This document shows, one piece after another, positions 8,428-16,439 of a stretch of DNA of 64,000 nucleotides; position 1 is the stretch's first letter, and each line of letters begins with the position of its first letter. A program made the position numbers and the translations under genes. The stretch covers positions 1 to 64,000 of the forward strand of contig CBFIIQ010000001.1 of the NCBI GenBank assembly GCA_965662685.1. Reading direction: 5' to 3'. The notes beneath the pieces are model-generated. The model was not told the origin of the DNA. It did not search any database and saw only the letters and a program-made list of their open reading frames with translations. The stretch comes from Eutrophocola sp965662685. Its GTDB lineage: Bacteria; Pseudomonadota; Gammaproteobacteria; Pseudomonadales; Pseudohongiellaceae.

Positions 8428-8440
8428 TTACTCTGACCCC
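8428..8440 (-). repeat. REP-like end motif GGGGTCAGAGTAA
   Basis: On the minus strand this reads GGGGTCAGAGTAA, related to the GGTGTCAGAGTCATA ends of the RAYT unit. Variants occur at 10219-10230 and 11210-11225. It marks the downstream edge of the pseudogene patch. Confidence 0.45.
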
Positions 8441-8552
8441 ATCTTTTCTTGCCAAACCTGTAACTGATAATTTTTTTACTGACCCACCTATAATTACCAT
8501 TTTTTATTAAAAATCCTGGCTAATGTTAAGTGAGTTAGAAAACGAATAAATA

Positions 8553-8798
8553 TTAGATGAATTTATCAATGTTGATGTCTAGTGATGGATTAAGACTCAC
8601 CAACTTGCTTCTTTTGTCGTCCGGATTTTTTTTGATAATGATCATATCGTTAAGTTTCAAGTATTCAATGTACTTTTTTGCAGAAGATAGCGATATGTCG
8701 GTTTGAGTCAGGAATTCTTCACAGGTTTTTATAGTGGCAGGACTATCACAGTTCGATAAATATTTGAGAAGTCTTATGTGGCTGAGATTTAATTTCAC
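8553..8798 (-). CDS. small winged-helix-like protein, possibly a fragment
   Basis: 81 aa with a GTG start and no evident ribosome site. The pattern SLSSAKKYIEYLKLNDMIII, then a charged DDKRSKLVSL turn, resembles the recognition helix and wing of MarR-like proteins, but the N-terminal dimer helices are missing. An overlapping reading frame just upstream (to about 8994) also has protein-like composition, so the whole may be a frameshifted regulator. The base composition is much more AT-rich than the flanking genes. I give no function beyond possible DNA binding. Confidence 0.4.
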   Translation of the reverse strand: MKLNLSHIRLLKYLSNCDSPATIKTCEEFLTQTDISLSSAKKYIEYLKLNDMIIIKKNPDDKRSKLVSLNPSLDINIDKFI

Positions 8799-9174
8799 AT
8801 CACATTTTAAAATACTTTTCGTGAGAAAAAACCCTTAAAAAATACAGGTAAATAATATATACCTGCCTCTTTATAGGGCGGAACGTGTTCTGATGCTGAA
8901 CGTCTGCTGAAGAAAAAAAGCCAGCAGGAGTATGTGCCTGATGACATTGTTTTATCGAGGAAATGAATTCTACTGCTTTGTCGGCAAACTCCACCCAAGG
9001 TGGTTGCTTGATAATACCCTTTATACATGCTATTTTTTTTTAAAATATATATATAATAAATACGTGTAATATATATACATATATATTTGTAAAAAAATAA
9101 ATAAAAGCCTATGCCTTCCTAAATAGCTCCTTCTTTTTAGTTAGACTTTTAATATATCCAGGTCGGGATTTATT
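8799..9174. other. AT-rich intergenic stretch
   Basis: Very AT-rich, with a run of TATATA steps at about 9046-9090. It lies upstream of the HD-GYP gene and may hold its promoter, but I cannot pick a single -35/-10 pair. A possible minus-strand reading frame (about 8800-8994) may be the front of a broken regulator. Confidence 0.4.
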
Positions 9175-10200
9175 ATGCCAATTAGTGATACTCCTCATTC
9201 TGAGGAAGATTATCAACGCATAGAAAGAGACTTACTAAGTACCCAGCGACTGGGCAGGATTGGTACATGGTCTTTGGCGTTAGAGACCAATGAGCATATA
9301 TGGTCTGATGAGCTTTTTAAAATCTTTGACAGGCCCAGGGAACTAGGTACCCCCCAAGTTGCAGAATTCCACAAAATGTTTCCTGAATTGGATTGGGTTC
9401 TTCTCAAAAAATCCATTGATTTGGCAACCACTCAAGCTATTCCTTACGAACTGGAAGTAAAATTTTACAAATTTTACGGCGGGCATGGATGGTTATTACT
9501 AAGAGGCCAGGCTGAGTTAGGATTAGATGGCACTATCTCCAAAATCTATGGCGTAGCTATTGATATTTCACGACAAAAACTCCTGGAAGAAGAAAATATA
9601 CTTCAATCCAGAGTGATTTACAGGTCGCTATTGGAATTAACAGATATGGCCAGCTCAATAGGCTCAAGGCGCGATCCATATAATGATGCGCATGAACGCC
9701 GGGTAGCCAAAATTTGTGTCGCCATAGCTAAAATAATGGGGTTTGATGAAGATATGATTGAAGGGCTAAATATCGCAGCTAAACTTCATGATATTGGAAA
9801 AATTAGTTTGCCTTCGGAGATTCTCACAAAGCCAGGCAAGTTGACTGATGCTGAATATAAATTGATACAAACCCATGCACAGATTGGTTACGATATTCTT
9901 AAAGAGGTAACCTTTCCATGGCCCATTGCACAAGTGGTATATCAGCATCACGAAAGAATGGATGGCAGTGGTTATCCTCAAGGCTTAAGGGGAGATGAAA
10001 TATTACCGGCAGCCCGGATTATGGCAGTTGCGGATGTTGTAGAAGCAATGAGTTCCCATCGGTCATACCGTCCTGCCTTGGGTATCGAACCGGCGCTGGC
10101 TGAAATAGTAAAGGGGCGGGGTCAAAAATATGATAGTGATACAGTCGATGCTACCTTGACACTATTCAGGCAAGACCACTTCACGCTTGAATCAGAGTAA
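9175..10200 (+). CDS. PAS/HD-GYP cyclic-di-GMP phosphodiesterase
   Basis: 341 aa. An N-terminal PAS domain spans about residues 25-135 (GRIGTWSLALETNEHIWSDE, then GVAIDISRQK). A short helical linker leads to an HD-GYP domain. Catalytic features are the HD pair in KLHDIGK (His205, Asp206, Lys209) and HHERMDGSGYP (258-268), which includes the GYP motif; the later AVADVVEAM is also conserved. No receiver domain and no membrane segment are present, so it is probably a cytoplasmic sensor that degrades c-di-GMP in response to a PAS ligand. It stands alone between decayed regions. Confidence 0.9.
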   Translation: MPISDTPHSEEDYQRIERDLLSTQRLGRIGTWSLALETNEHIWSDELFKIFDRPRELGTPQVAEFHKMFPELDWVLLKKSIDLATTQAIPYELEVKFYKFYGGHGWLLLRGQAELGLDGTISKIYGVAIDISRQKLLEEENILQSRVIYRSLLELTDMASSIGSRRDPYNDAHERRVAKICVAIAKIMGFDEDMIEGLNIAAKLHDIGKISLPSEILTKPGKLTDAEYKLIQTHAQIGYDILKEVTFPWPIAQVVYQHHERMDGSGYPQGLRGDEILPAARIMAVADVVEAMSSHRSYRPALGIEPALAEIVKGRGQKYDSDTVDATLTLFRQDHFTLESE

Positions 10201-10202
10201 TT

Positions 10203-10230
10203 GGAGTCGAGAGTAATTGGGGTCGGAGAG
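10203..10230 (+). repeat. degenerate doubled REP-like end motif
   Basis: Reads GGAGTCGAGAGTAATT, then GGGGTCGGAGAG, i.e. two imperfect copies of the GGGGTCAGAGTAA motif, immediately after the HD-GYP stop codon. A RRM gene remnant follows on the opposite strand. Confidence 0.4.
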
Positions 10231-10255
10231 TTTGATCGGTAATTATAAGCCTGGG

Positions 10256-10342
10256 CTACCTGGCTCTCTTCACTTCAGCTTTCTTGCCCTGAATCTTTTT
10301 ACCAGCAACTTCCTTGCCGTTTAAGTGCTATACAATCGCTTT
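10256..10342 (-). pseudogene. RRM RNA-binding protein C-terminal remnant
   Basis: The minus strand translates as KAIV, a stop, then HLNGKEVAGKKIQGKKAEVK. This corresponds to KAAIHHLNGKEVGGSKIRVKKAEIK at the end of the intact RRM protein (13139-13402). The in-frame stop and missing RNP motifs show it is a remnant. With 8241-8394 it makes a second broken copy within 5 kb of the intact gene. Confidence 0.75.
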
Positions 10343-10493
10343 GAAAGAGGGGTATCTATTAATGGGTACCAGGTTACCTGCCAATAGTTACATAAAATGA
10401 GCAGTCCGCTCTGCATTACAGCACCTGCAGTCACCGTGTCGGTGCTAACATTTCAGTCTACCAACTGTCGTTTTTACCAAGGAAAACCACATT

Positions 10494-11222
10494 TTGCGTG
10501 CTGTCTTTTTCAAACACTGTTTCATCTTTTTTTGCCTGTTGGCAGGTTTGCATACATCCCTGCTGGCACAAACCCGCCCTGACTTTACCGGGGTCTGGCA
10601 GCTGGCCAGTCCGCCTATGACCAGTGCCCAGGGCTATCCCGAACTCGACCTTAATCCTGCAGGCCGGCGCCAGGTTGATACCTATCGCAATCTGGTGGAT
10701 TCGGTCGGTGACAGCCCGACACTATGGTGCGTCACACACGGCATGCCGGAAATGATGATGGGGGGTGGCAACTACCCTTTGGAAGTCATCCACAAACCCG
10801 ACCAGGTCACACTGATCAACGAATGGCAAAGCGAAACACGGCGTGTATTTCTTGGTGACCGCATAGAATCCCCTGACGCCATTTTTCCCTCCCGCCAGGG
10901 GTATTCCATTGGTCACTGGGAAGGCGATGTGTTGGTGGTTGAAACCGCGCATCTGCAGGAGATGGTAGACTCGCGTTTTCCCCACAGCGCTGAAACCACC
11001 ATCACCGAACGCTTCAGCCTGACACACGATGCCGATGGCACACCACGTCTTGGAGCCGACACCGTCATGCATGACCCGCTCTGGCACGAGGCACCTCTGT
11101 CTTATCGGCTGGAATGGACGCCCTTGCCACTGGGCTGGATGCAGCCTTATGAATGCATGGAGGAACGGTGGCTGGAAAGGCTGGAAGCGCTTTCTGTCAA
11201 GAAATCAGAGGGGCCAGAGTAA
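10494..11222 (+). CDS. secreted SIGHWEGD-family protein, paralogue A
   Basis: 242 aa with a TTG start about 10 bp after an AAGGA site. A signal peptide ends at LLAQ, and the mature protein opens with TRPDFTGVW. The hallmark QGYSIGHWEGDVLVVET lies mid-protein, followed by an ER...L block (TERFSL) and a Cys near the end (YECMEE). No enzyme family is recognised. Four other members are in this window, three of them beside DUF6152 genes; this one is alone. Its last codons and TAA stop fall inside a REP-like end motif (11210-11225), so the C-terminus may have been altered by that sequence. Confidence 0.7.
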   Translation: MRAVFFKHCFIFFCLLAGLHTSLLAQTRPDFTGVWQLASPPMTSAQGYPELDLNPAGRRQVDTYRNLVDSVGDSPTLWCVTHGMPEMMMGGGNYPLEVIHKPDQVTLINEWQSETRRVFLGDRIESPDAIFPSRQGYSIGHWEGDVLVVETAHLQEMVDSRFPHSAETTITERFSLTHDADGTPRLGADTVMHDPLWHEAPLSYRLEWTPLPLGWMQPYECMEERWLERLEALSVKKSEGPE

Positions 11223-11225
11223 TTT
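11210..11225 (+). repeat. REP-like end motif at a stop codon
   Basis: GGGGCCAGAGTAATTT differs from the GGGGTCAGAGTAA motif by one base and supplies the final Glu codon and the TAA stop (11220-11222) of the preceding gene. Confidence 0.45.
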
Positions 11226-11407
11226 GATTTTTCCTCTGGAGAATTCTTCACACTACCTATTTCCTTACACACTGCATCCTAACAGTGTTTATATTATTAA
11301 TTTATACATTTAAAAAAGGGTTAACGAACTAACTCAAAATCCGCGTGCCCCAGGCTCGAGTGCTGGTGGCCCACAATTTTACCGATGGGACATTCCTGCC
11401 ACTGTTG

Positions 11408-11647
11408 TCAGGAACTTTTTTCTCTGGATTTAAAAAAACGAAAAGCACTCCACACTGTCACAAAAACAGCGGCAACCAGGATGATGCCAAGTACATAGGT
11501 TGAGGCTAACAATGCAAACATGGGAATACCGGAGAACCCCAGGATTACCAGAAGCCACAGAACCAGCATAAGAGCGGAAGGCCAATTTATTATGCCAGCA
11601 TGGACAGCGCTTTGAGAATTATTTTCTATCTTTGGCTCAGTGCTCAT
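11408..11647 (-). CDS. small two-helix membrane protein
   Basis: 79 aa. A polar N-terminus is followed by two hydrophobic segments (about residues 23-43 and 45-70), then a short basic tail, FFKSREKSS. I recognise no family. It lies about 80 bp downstream of the DUF6152/SIGHWEGD pair on the same strand and could be the last gene of that operon. The upstream sequence GAAAGGAACTGAAT gives a fair ribosome site. Confidence 0.6.
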   Translation of the reverse strand: MSTEPKIENNSQSAVHAGIINWPSALMLVLWLLVILGFSGIPMFALLASTYVLGIILVAAVFVTVWSAFRFFKSREKSS

Positions 11648-11728
11648 ATTCAGTTCCTTTCTTTAGTTCTCAGCTTTTGTTTTCAGCAGTTAATATATAG
11701 ATATCCAGATTACAGAGTAATCTGATAT

Positions 11729-12115
11729 TTAATCAATAGAATCTTCGCCAAAACCAATCCCTTCCCAACCATCAGAAGGACGTACCAGCGTTAACATCTG
11801 CATGCGATTAGAGCCATTTTTTGCTCTTCGACCGGTTAACACCACTTCATCTCCAGCCTTCAGATCTTTATGGTTCCAACCGCGTCTGACAAGAATGTTA
11901 CGGGGATAGGTTTCAGATTCCCATAATATTTTCTCGCCTTTTTCATTTATGGCTTCTATATAAACACGGCTATGAGGATTTTCAAACCATACTTCGGTGA
12001 CGACACCTTCTACAGTCATTACCGCATCCTGATCGTAAATTGACAGAAAAGAATGATGTGCAAAAACAGGACTTACCAGTGCACACAAACTCAAAGCAAA
12101 CAATTTTTTTGTCAT
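11729..12115 (-). CDS. DUF6152 secreted protein, paralogue 1
   Basis: 128 aa. I start it at MTKKLFALSL, which gives a clean signal peptide ending VFA, so the predicted mature protein begins HHSFLSIYD. The family core follows: GVVTEVWFENPHSRVYIEA, then a WESE block, the RRGWNHKDLKAGD loop and GRRAKNGSNRM. This is the DUF6152 pattern (HHS, NPH, RxGW, G-D). Length is normal. It is 38 bp downstream of a SIGHWEGD-family gene, the same pairing as at 14.6 and 17.6 kb. Function unknown; a periplasmic beta-barrel/OB-like fold is plausible. Confidence 0.82.
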   Translation of the reverse strand: MTKKLFALSLCALVSPVFAHHSFLSIYDQDAVMTVEGVVTEVWFENPHSRVYIEAINEKGEKILWESETYPRNILVRRGWNHKDLKAGDEVVLTGRRAKNGSNRMQMLTLVRPSDGWEGIGFGEDSID

Positions 12116-12153
12116 AATCAGGTCCTCATAATAATGCTTACTGGCACTGTTTT

Positions 12154-12822
12154 TTAATCCCCGATATGTGGTCTGGGAATACAATCATAATCCATGATTT
12201 CAAATTCCGAACGTTTCCATTGGGTAGTCACACTCCAGGGTTCTGAATAATAGACAGGGTCATCAATAATCGTCTCCAGTCTCAGGGTATTCCCATCCTC
12301 AAGCATGGTACGCTTTTCAACGACCTTGAGTTGGTCTGAATGTGGCACCCCTTGTGGCCGCAAATAACCATCGGTTAAACCAACAGCCTCTATAACCAGC
12401 GAATTATCATCTTCCCACACCGCCTTTGAATAACCCATCAGGGTTGGATAGGGATCTTCGGGGTGAGGACGATCTATATATACCCGCCTGACCTGATGAT
12501 CGTATTCGTAAAGAATGACAACTCTGTCTTCTTCCTGCATGATTTCGTGCAGCATGGGAGCAGTCGTAATGCGCACCAGGCTAAAAATACATTGATGGGC
12601 TGGATCCGCCAGCGGATCAGCGACCCAGGTATTAAAGGCTGCCAGTCCGGACTCTGTATAGGGAGGTTCAACGTCCCATTCCTCGGCTGACCAGCCTTCC
12701 ATTTCCCAGGTACCTGAAAAATCAGGACGCTCCTGTGCAGAGACACTACTAAAACCGCATAACAGTAAAATCGTCAGTAAAAGCCATCCAGCTTCAAATA
12801 ATTTTAAATGCCTGGTATTCAT
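12154..12822 (-). CDS. secreted SIGHWEGD-family protein, paralogue B
   Basis: 222 aa. The signal peptide ends SVSAQ, and the mature start is ERPDFSGTW. The central hallmark is degenerate (MGYSKAVWEDDNSLVIEA) in place of SIGHWEGDTLVV, so if that motif is functional this copy may have lost or changed the activity. A VPHSDQLKVVEKRTM block and a terminal Cys (DYDCIPR) match the other members. It is the first gene of a minus-strand pair with DUF6152. Confidence 0.7.
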   Translation of the reverse strand: MNTRHLKLFEAGWLLLTILLLCGFSSVSAQERPDFSGTWEMEGWSAEEWDVEPPYTESGLAAFNTWVADPLADPAHQCIFSLVRITTAPMLHEIMQEEDRVVILYEYDHQVRRVYIDRPHPEDPYPTLMGYSKAVWEDDNSLVIEAVGLTDGYLRPQGVPHSDQLKVVEKRTMLEDGNTLRLETIIDDPVYYSEPWSVTTQWKRSEFEIMDYDCIPRPHIGD

Positions 12823-13138
12823 AATACTTTCAACTCTGCTTTCAGTGGGCGGATAAAGAGACAGGTTATTTATTTAACTGCCAATTATCCACTTGGACAG
12901 CATAATGCTGAGATAACTATTCACATCTTACACAAGCCAGCCGGGCCATCAAGCCCAAGACGATAGTGTCATCTATCTTATATGATGGAATTGTAATTAA
13001 CGATCCAGTGTCTTTCCTGTCGCTATATTGAGGAAAAAATTCGAGTCGGGTGTGAATCCACTCATTCCATCAGCACCTTACTAGGGTATAGTAGCGCAAA
13101 CGTATTCTACTCAGGCAATACTCGAACTGGACAGCTAC
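12823..13138. other. intergenic region between divergent genes
   Basis: 316 bp holding the upstream regions of the minus-strand SIGHWEGD gene and the plus-strand RRM gene. A TATAGT at 13087-13092 could be a -10 for the RRM gene, but no good -35 stands at the right distance. I see no repeat or RNA gene. Confidence 0.4.
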
Positions 13139-13402
13139 ATGAAACTTCTTATCCGCAATCTGGCCCGCAACACTACTGAAGCAGAATTACTGAGTATTTT
13201 TCAGGCCCATGGCGCCGTCCAATCCTGTAATCTGGTAATGGATGAAAAAACCAAAGAGTCCAAAGGTTTTGCCTTTATTGAAATGCCAAAAGCAGGCGAT
13301 GCCAAAGCGGCGATACATCACCTAAATGGCAAGGAAGTGGGTGGTAGCAAGATTCGGGTTAAAAAGGCTGAAATAAAGAACGCTGATCAGCCTGGGGAAT
13401 AA
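13139..13402 (+). CDS. RRM-domain RNA-binding protein
   Basis: 87 aa, a single RNA-recognition motif: RNP2 is LLIRNL near the start and RNP1 is KGFAFIEM in the middle, with a basic KIRVKKAEIK tail. Such small stand-alone RRM proteins are common in cyanobacteria and many proteobacteria and probably bind mRNA, often in stress or cold. It is the intact member of a local family; remnants lie at 8241-8394 and 10256-10342. It is convergent with the YebC-type gene. Confidence 0.9.
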   Translation: MKLLIRNLARNTTEAELLSIFQAHGAVQSCNLVMDEKTKESKGFAFIEMPKAGDAKAAIHHLNGKEVGGSKIRVKKAEIKNADQPGE

Positions 13403-13490
13403 AAAAAAATATAAAAATCGGGTAGATTTATTTATCCCTTATTTTTGTTATCCACTTGTTTTTAAACTACTCAATCTCTCTGCTGAAGCT

Positions 13491-14207
13491 TCACTGCTCC
13501 ACGTTATGATAAACATTCTGAACATCATCAACCTCGTTCAGCATATCCATCAATTTCTCAAAAGCAGCTATATCGTCTTCACCACTTAGCTGAGTGAAGG
13601 TTTGCGGAATAAACTGGATTTCATCGACGTCAAATTCAATCTCGCCCAAACTCTCGGCAAGCGCTGTCTTGGCTTTCGCATATTCTGTATGAGGGGCAAA
13701 AACACTGACTTTGCCGTCATCTTCTTCAATATCAGACACATCCACATCGGCATTCAGCAAGGCTTCCATCACCGCCTCTTCATCACCGGCAAACACCAGA
13801 ATGATCGAGTGATCAAACATATGGCTGACAGTTCCCTGATTCCCCAGTTTGCTGTTGGTCTTGGTGAAACATTGACGCACATCTCCGAAGGTACGGTTGG
13901 GATTATCGGTCAGGCAATCGACGATCAGCATGGAAGAACCGGGGCCAAAGCCTTCATAACGGGCCAGTGAATAATCCTCACCACCACCGCCTTTGGCTTT
14001 GTCGATAGCCTTCTCAATGACATGAGACGGGACTTGATCACGCTTGGCACGATCAATAATACCGCGCAGCGCCAGATTACCGTCCGGGTCAACTCCACCC
14101 TGCTTGGCAACCATATAAATTTCACGGCCATAACGCCCATAAATTTTGGACTTCATAATAGAAGTCTTGGCCATGGATTCTTTGCGGTTCTGGTAAGCTC
14201 GTCCCAT
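13491..14207 (-). CDS. YebC/PmpR-family protein (YeeN type)
   Basis: 238 aa. The start MGRAYQNRKESMAKT is typical of the YeeN branch. Conserved blocks YEGFGPGSSMLIVDCLTDNP, then the GTVSHMF region, confirm the family. YebC-type proteins were described as transcription regulators and more recently as translation factors that relieve stalling at proline stretches. The acidic C-terminal domain is complete. A frameshifted copy of its last ~45 codons lies at 41838-41975. Confidence 0.9.
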   Translation of the reverse strand: MGRAYQNRKESMAKTSIMKSKIYGRYGREIYMVAKQGGVDPDGNLALRGIIDRAKRDQVPSHVIEKAIDKAKGGGGEDYSLARYEGFGPGSSMLIVDCLTDNPNRTFGDVRQCFTKTNSKLGNQGTVSHMFDHSIILVFAGDEEAVMEALLNADVDVSDIEEDDGKVSVFAPHTEYAKAKTALAESLGEIEFDVDEIQFIPQTFTQLSGEDDIAAFEKLMDMLNEVDDVQNVYHNVEQ

Positions 14208-14590
14208 TGGAAATTCCTGTATTCGGGAAAAAGATCAAATTTTAATGGTGGCTGGCAGAAAGTCCAATGCCAGTTAACCCTGATTTTATATTCGTTGAGG
14301 TAATAGTAACTTGATTCGCGCCATAAGCCTTGCGCTGGACTTTTTTGCCTCTATCACTGCCTGACATTTAAACACAGATTCAAGGTGTCTCACCCCTGTA
14401 AAAAATCCAATTTTACCGCGACGCGACCATCTTGCCCTTTTGTTTTTGCTGATTCTTGATTATCTTTACTCAAGTTCAGAGAATGAGTTGCAGATAGCGG
14501 TTTCTGTTACACACATAAAAAGAAAAGATCAGGTCAGCATACTTTTGTGATGAAGACCAAATTATCATTCACAATACCGGGGGGTACTTG
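14208..14590. other. intergenic region upstream of the hydroquinone operon
   Basis: 383 bp between divergent genes. It must contain the promoters for the YebC-type gene and for the four-gene operon starting at 14591. I see no convincing palindromic operator, REP or RNA gene. Confidence 0.4.
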
Positions 14591-15475
14591 ATGAAAACTA
14601 CGCTGATGTCTGCCATCTATGCTGCAGGCTTTGTCCTGTTCAGTGGGCAATGTCTTGCACAGATACCGAATCCTGATGCAGAACGCATAGCCATGATCGA
14701 ACTGGGTAAACAGTTCGACACAGCTGAAGCCTTATATAATTACTTTATCGATCAGGCTGGCTCTGACACCGGTATCCGCTATGACAATATGCCTGACTGG
14801 TCCGGCATCTATTCCTGGCAATTCCCGCCCGCTGGTCTGGCCTACGACACCTTTCAGGAAGCCGGCAAACTGGCTGACGTCAGACTTTTCCCCGAGTATC
14901 AGCAGAAATATGAAGAACGGGTTGCACTGCGTAATGAAGGCATCGAGTTTGATCCGCTGGGCAACTGCCAACCCCCCGGGGCTCCCAGAGGTTTATCCGA
15001 ACCCTTCCTGAGAGAATATGCGATTCAGCCACACCAGACCTGGCTGATGAATGAAGTGGCCAGTGAAACCCGCCGCATCTATACCGATGGCCGCGAGCAT
15101 CTTAACGAACTCGACCGCTTCCCCACCTATGATGGCGATTCCATTGGCTTCTGGACCAGTGATCATCAACTGGTAGTTCATACCAATCAACTGCAGTGGG
15201 GTATGTACCAGCGTGGCCAACCGGATTATTCAGACCAGATCGAACTGGTTGAGATTTACAAAAAGGTTGATGAACGAACAATGGTGCTGCATGTCTGGGC
15301 CTATGATCCGGTAGTGTTGATGGAACCCTGGTATACCCGTAAGGAATACATCCAGCTAACCAATACGGACAAACAGATTCGCATGCATTACTGGTACTGT
15401 TTTGATGGACAGAATAATGCGGTTGAGGAACAGGAAGACGGTTCCACCAATTTTATTGATTTCGATTTTGACTAA
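14591..15475 (+). CDS. secreted SIGHWEGD-family protein, paralogue C
   Basis: 294 aa, longer than the other members because an extra ~70-residue helical segment (IAMIELGKQFDTAEALYNYF) separates the signal peptide (cleavage after CLAQ) from the MPDWSGIYSW motif. The hallmark reads GDSIGFWTSDHQLVVHTNQL. It starts the operon SIGHWEGD/DUF6152/hydroquinone dioxygenase small and large subunits, with gaps of 27, 33 and 10 bp. I chose the ATG at 14591, which follows a GGGG run at about -7. Biochemical role unknown; the operon ties it to aromatic metabolism. Confidence 0.72.
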   Translation: MKTTLMSAIYAAGFVLFSGQCLAQIPNPDAERIAMIELGKQFDTAEALYNYFIDQAGSDTGIRYDNMPDWSGIYSWQFPPAGLAYDTFQEAGKLADVRLFPEYQQKYEERVALRNEGIEFDPLGNCQPPGAPRGLSEPFLREYAIQPHQTWLMNEVASETRRIYTDGREHLNELDRFPTYDGDSIGFWTSDHQLVVHTNQLQWGMYQRGQPDYSDQIELVEIYKKVDERTMVLHVWAYDPVVLMEPWYTRKEYIQLTNTDKQIRMHYWYCFDGQNNAVEEQEDGSTNFIDFDFD

Positions 15476-15502
15476 TAGAGAAATATTCGCCTGAGGTGTG
15501 AC

Positions 15503-15889
15503 ATGAACAAACTGAAAATTCTGACTGGGCTGATTCTGGCCATGACATTGACGCCCTTGCAGGCGCATCATTCCACTGCCATGTTCGATGATCAGCGGGA
15601 GGTTACCATGACCGGCATTATCAAGGAATTTCAGTACACCAATCCCCACTCGTGGCTGATCATTGATGTCACCAATGATGATGGCAGTGTGACCACCTGG
15701 GGCTTTGAAGCCGAGGGGCCCACTACCCTGACCCGCTCAGGCATACGCAAATCAACCCTGCCACCGGGTACAAAAATTACCATTACCGGTCACCCGATGA
15801 AAGATGGCCGCAGTGCCGCTGCATGGGTCGTGGCAGAACTGGAAGATGGCACGGTGCTCAATCCCCGCGCCGGATTTGTTGCCAGGTAA
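15503..15889 (+). CDS. DUF6152 secreted protein, paralogue 2
   Basis: 128 aa. The signal peptide ends LQA, and the mature N-terminus is predicted as HHSTAMFDDQ. DUF6152 blocks are complete: GIIKEFQYTNPHSWLIIDV, then TWGFEAEGPTTLTRSG, the LPPGTKITITGHPMKDGR loop and a C-terminal LNPR. This copy is the closest here to the commonly annotated family form. It sits between a SIGHWEGD protein and the dioxygenase subunits in one operon. Confidence 0.85.
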   Translation: MNKLKILTGLILAMTLTPLQAHHSTAMFDDQREVTMTGIIKEFQYTNPHSWLIIDVTNDDGSVTTWGFEAEGPTTLTRSGIRKSTLPPGTKITITGHPMKDGRSAAAWVVAELEDGTVLNPRAGFVAR

Positions 15890-15922
15890 ACAGCAGATCA
15901 CTGCCAAAGGGGGAAAATAAAT

Positions 15923-16429
15923 ATGGTACACGCTTATAAAACACGTTTTGGTTCTCTTGCTGATTATGACAAGGGACGCGTAGAGCCCGTCGATGATGAT
16001 GTCAGGCATTACGCCTTTTCCAATTGTTTCGAGATCGCCAACAATTCAGAGTCCTATGAAAAAGTGGTGTTCGGGCAAAACCAGGAGTATGTAATGGAAG
16101 TCGTCCGTGCTGAGGGAGACTCCCCCTGGTATACCTGTGCCCATGATGAATTTGCCTTGTGTATGGATGGAGAAGCAGAAGTTCATTTCATTGATCTGGA
16201 GCCAGCGCAGCGGGTTCAGGACAAGGAAAAAGAAGGCGCGATGCTGGTTGCCGGCGAACCGCAGGGGCCGGTTATGGGTTGGGTAAAAATCGGACGCGGC
16301 CATCAGGCTATGTTGCCAGCCGGCGCCGCCTATCAGTTTCGCACCCAGTCCCCTGCCGTCATTATTATGCAGACCTGCAAGGGTGAGTTGAGCATCGAAC
16401 GCTGGGCAGACATCTGCCAGAGTGCCTGA
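15923..16429 (+). CDS. hydroquinone 1,2-dioxygenase small subunit-like (PnpC/HapC)
   Basis: 168 aa with a cupin-like beta-strand pattern (CAHDEFALCMDGEAEVHFID, then GRGHQAMLPAGAAYQF). Size and position match the ~18-kDa small subunit of the two-component hydroquinone dioxygenases PnpCD/HapCD, where it forms an alpha2-beta2 enzyme with the catalytic large subunit encoded next. It has no signal peptide, so it acts in the cytoplasm, unlike the two exported proteins encoded upstream. The assignment rests mainly on the large subunit and on gene order. Confidence 0.72.
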   Translation: MVHAYKTRFGSLADYDKGRVEPVDDDVRHYAFSNCFEIANNSESYEKVVFGQNQEYVMEVVRAEGDSPWYTCAHDEFALCMDGEAEVHFIDLEPAQRVQDKEKEGAMLVAGEPQGPVMGWVKIGRGHQAMLPAGAAYQFRTQSPAVIIMQTCKGELSIERWADICQSA

Positions 16430-16439
16430 AGGAGAAAAC

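Noticed and set aside
9046..9090. AT-rich TATATA run as a possible replication origin
   Set aside because: No DnaA boxes, iterons or replication genes nearby; it looks like low-complexity promoter DNA.
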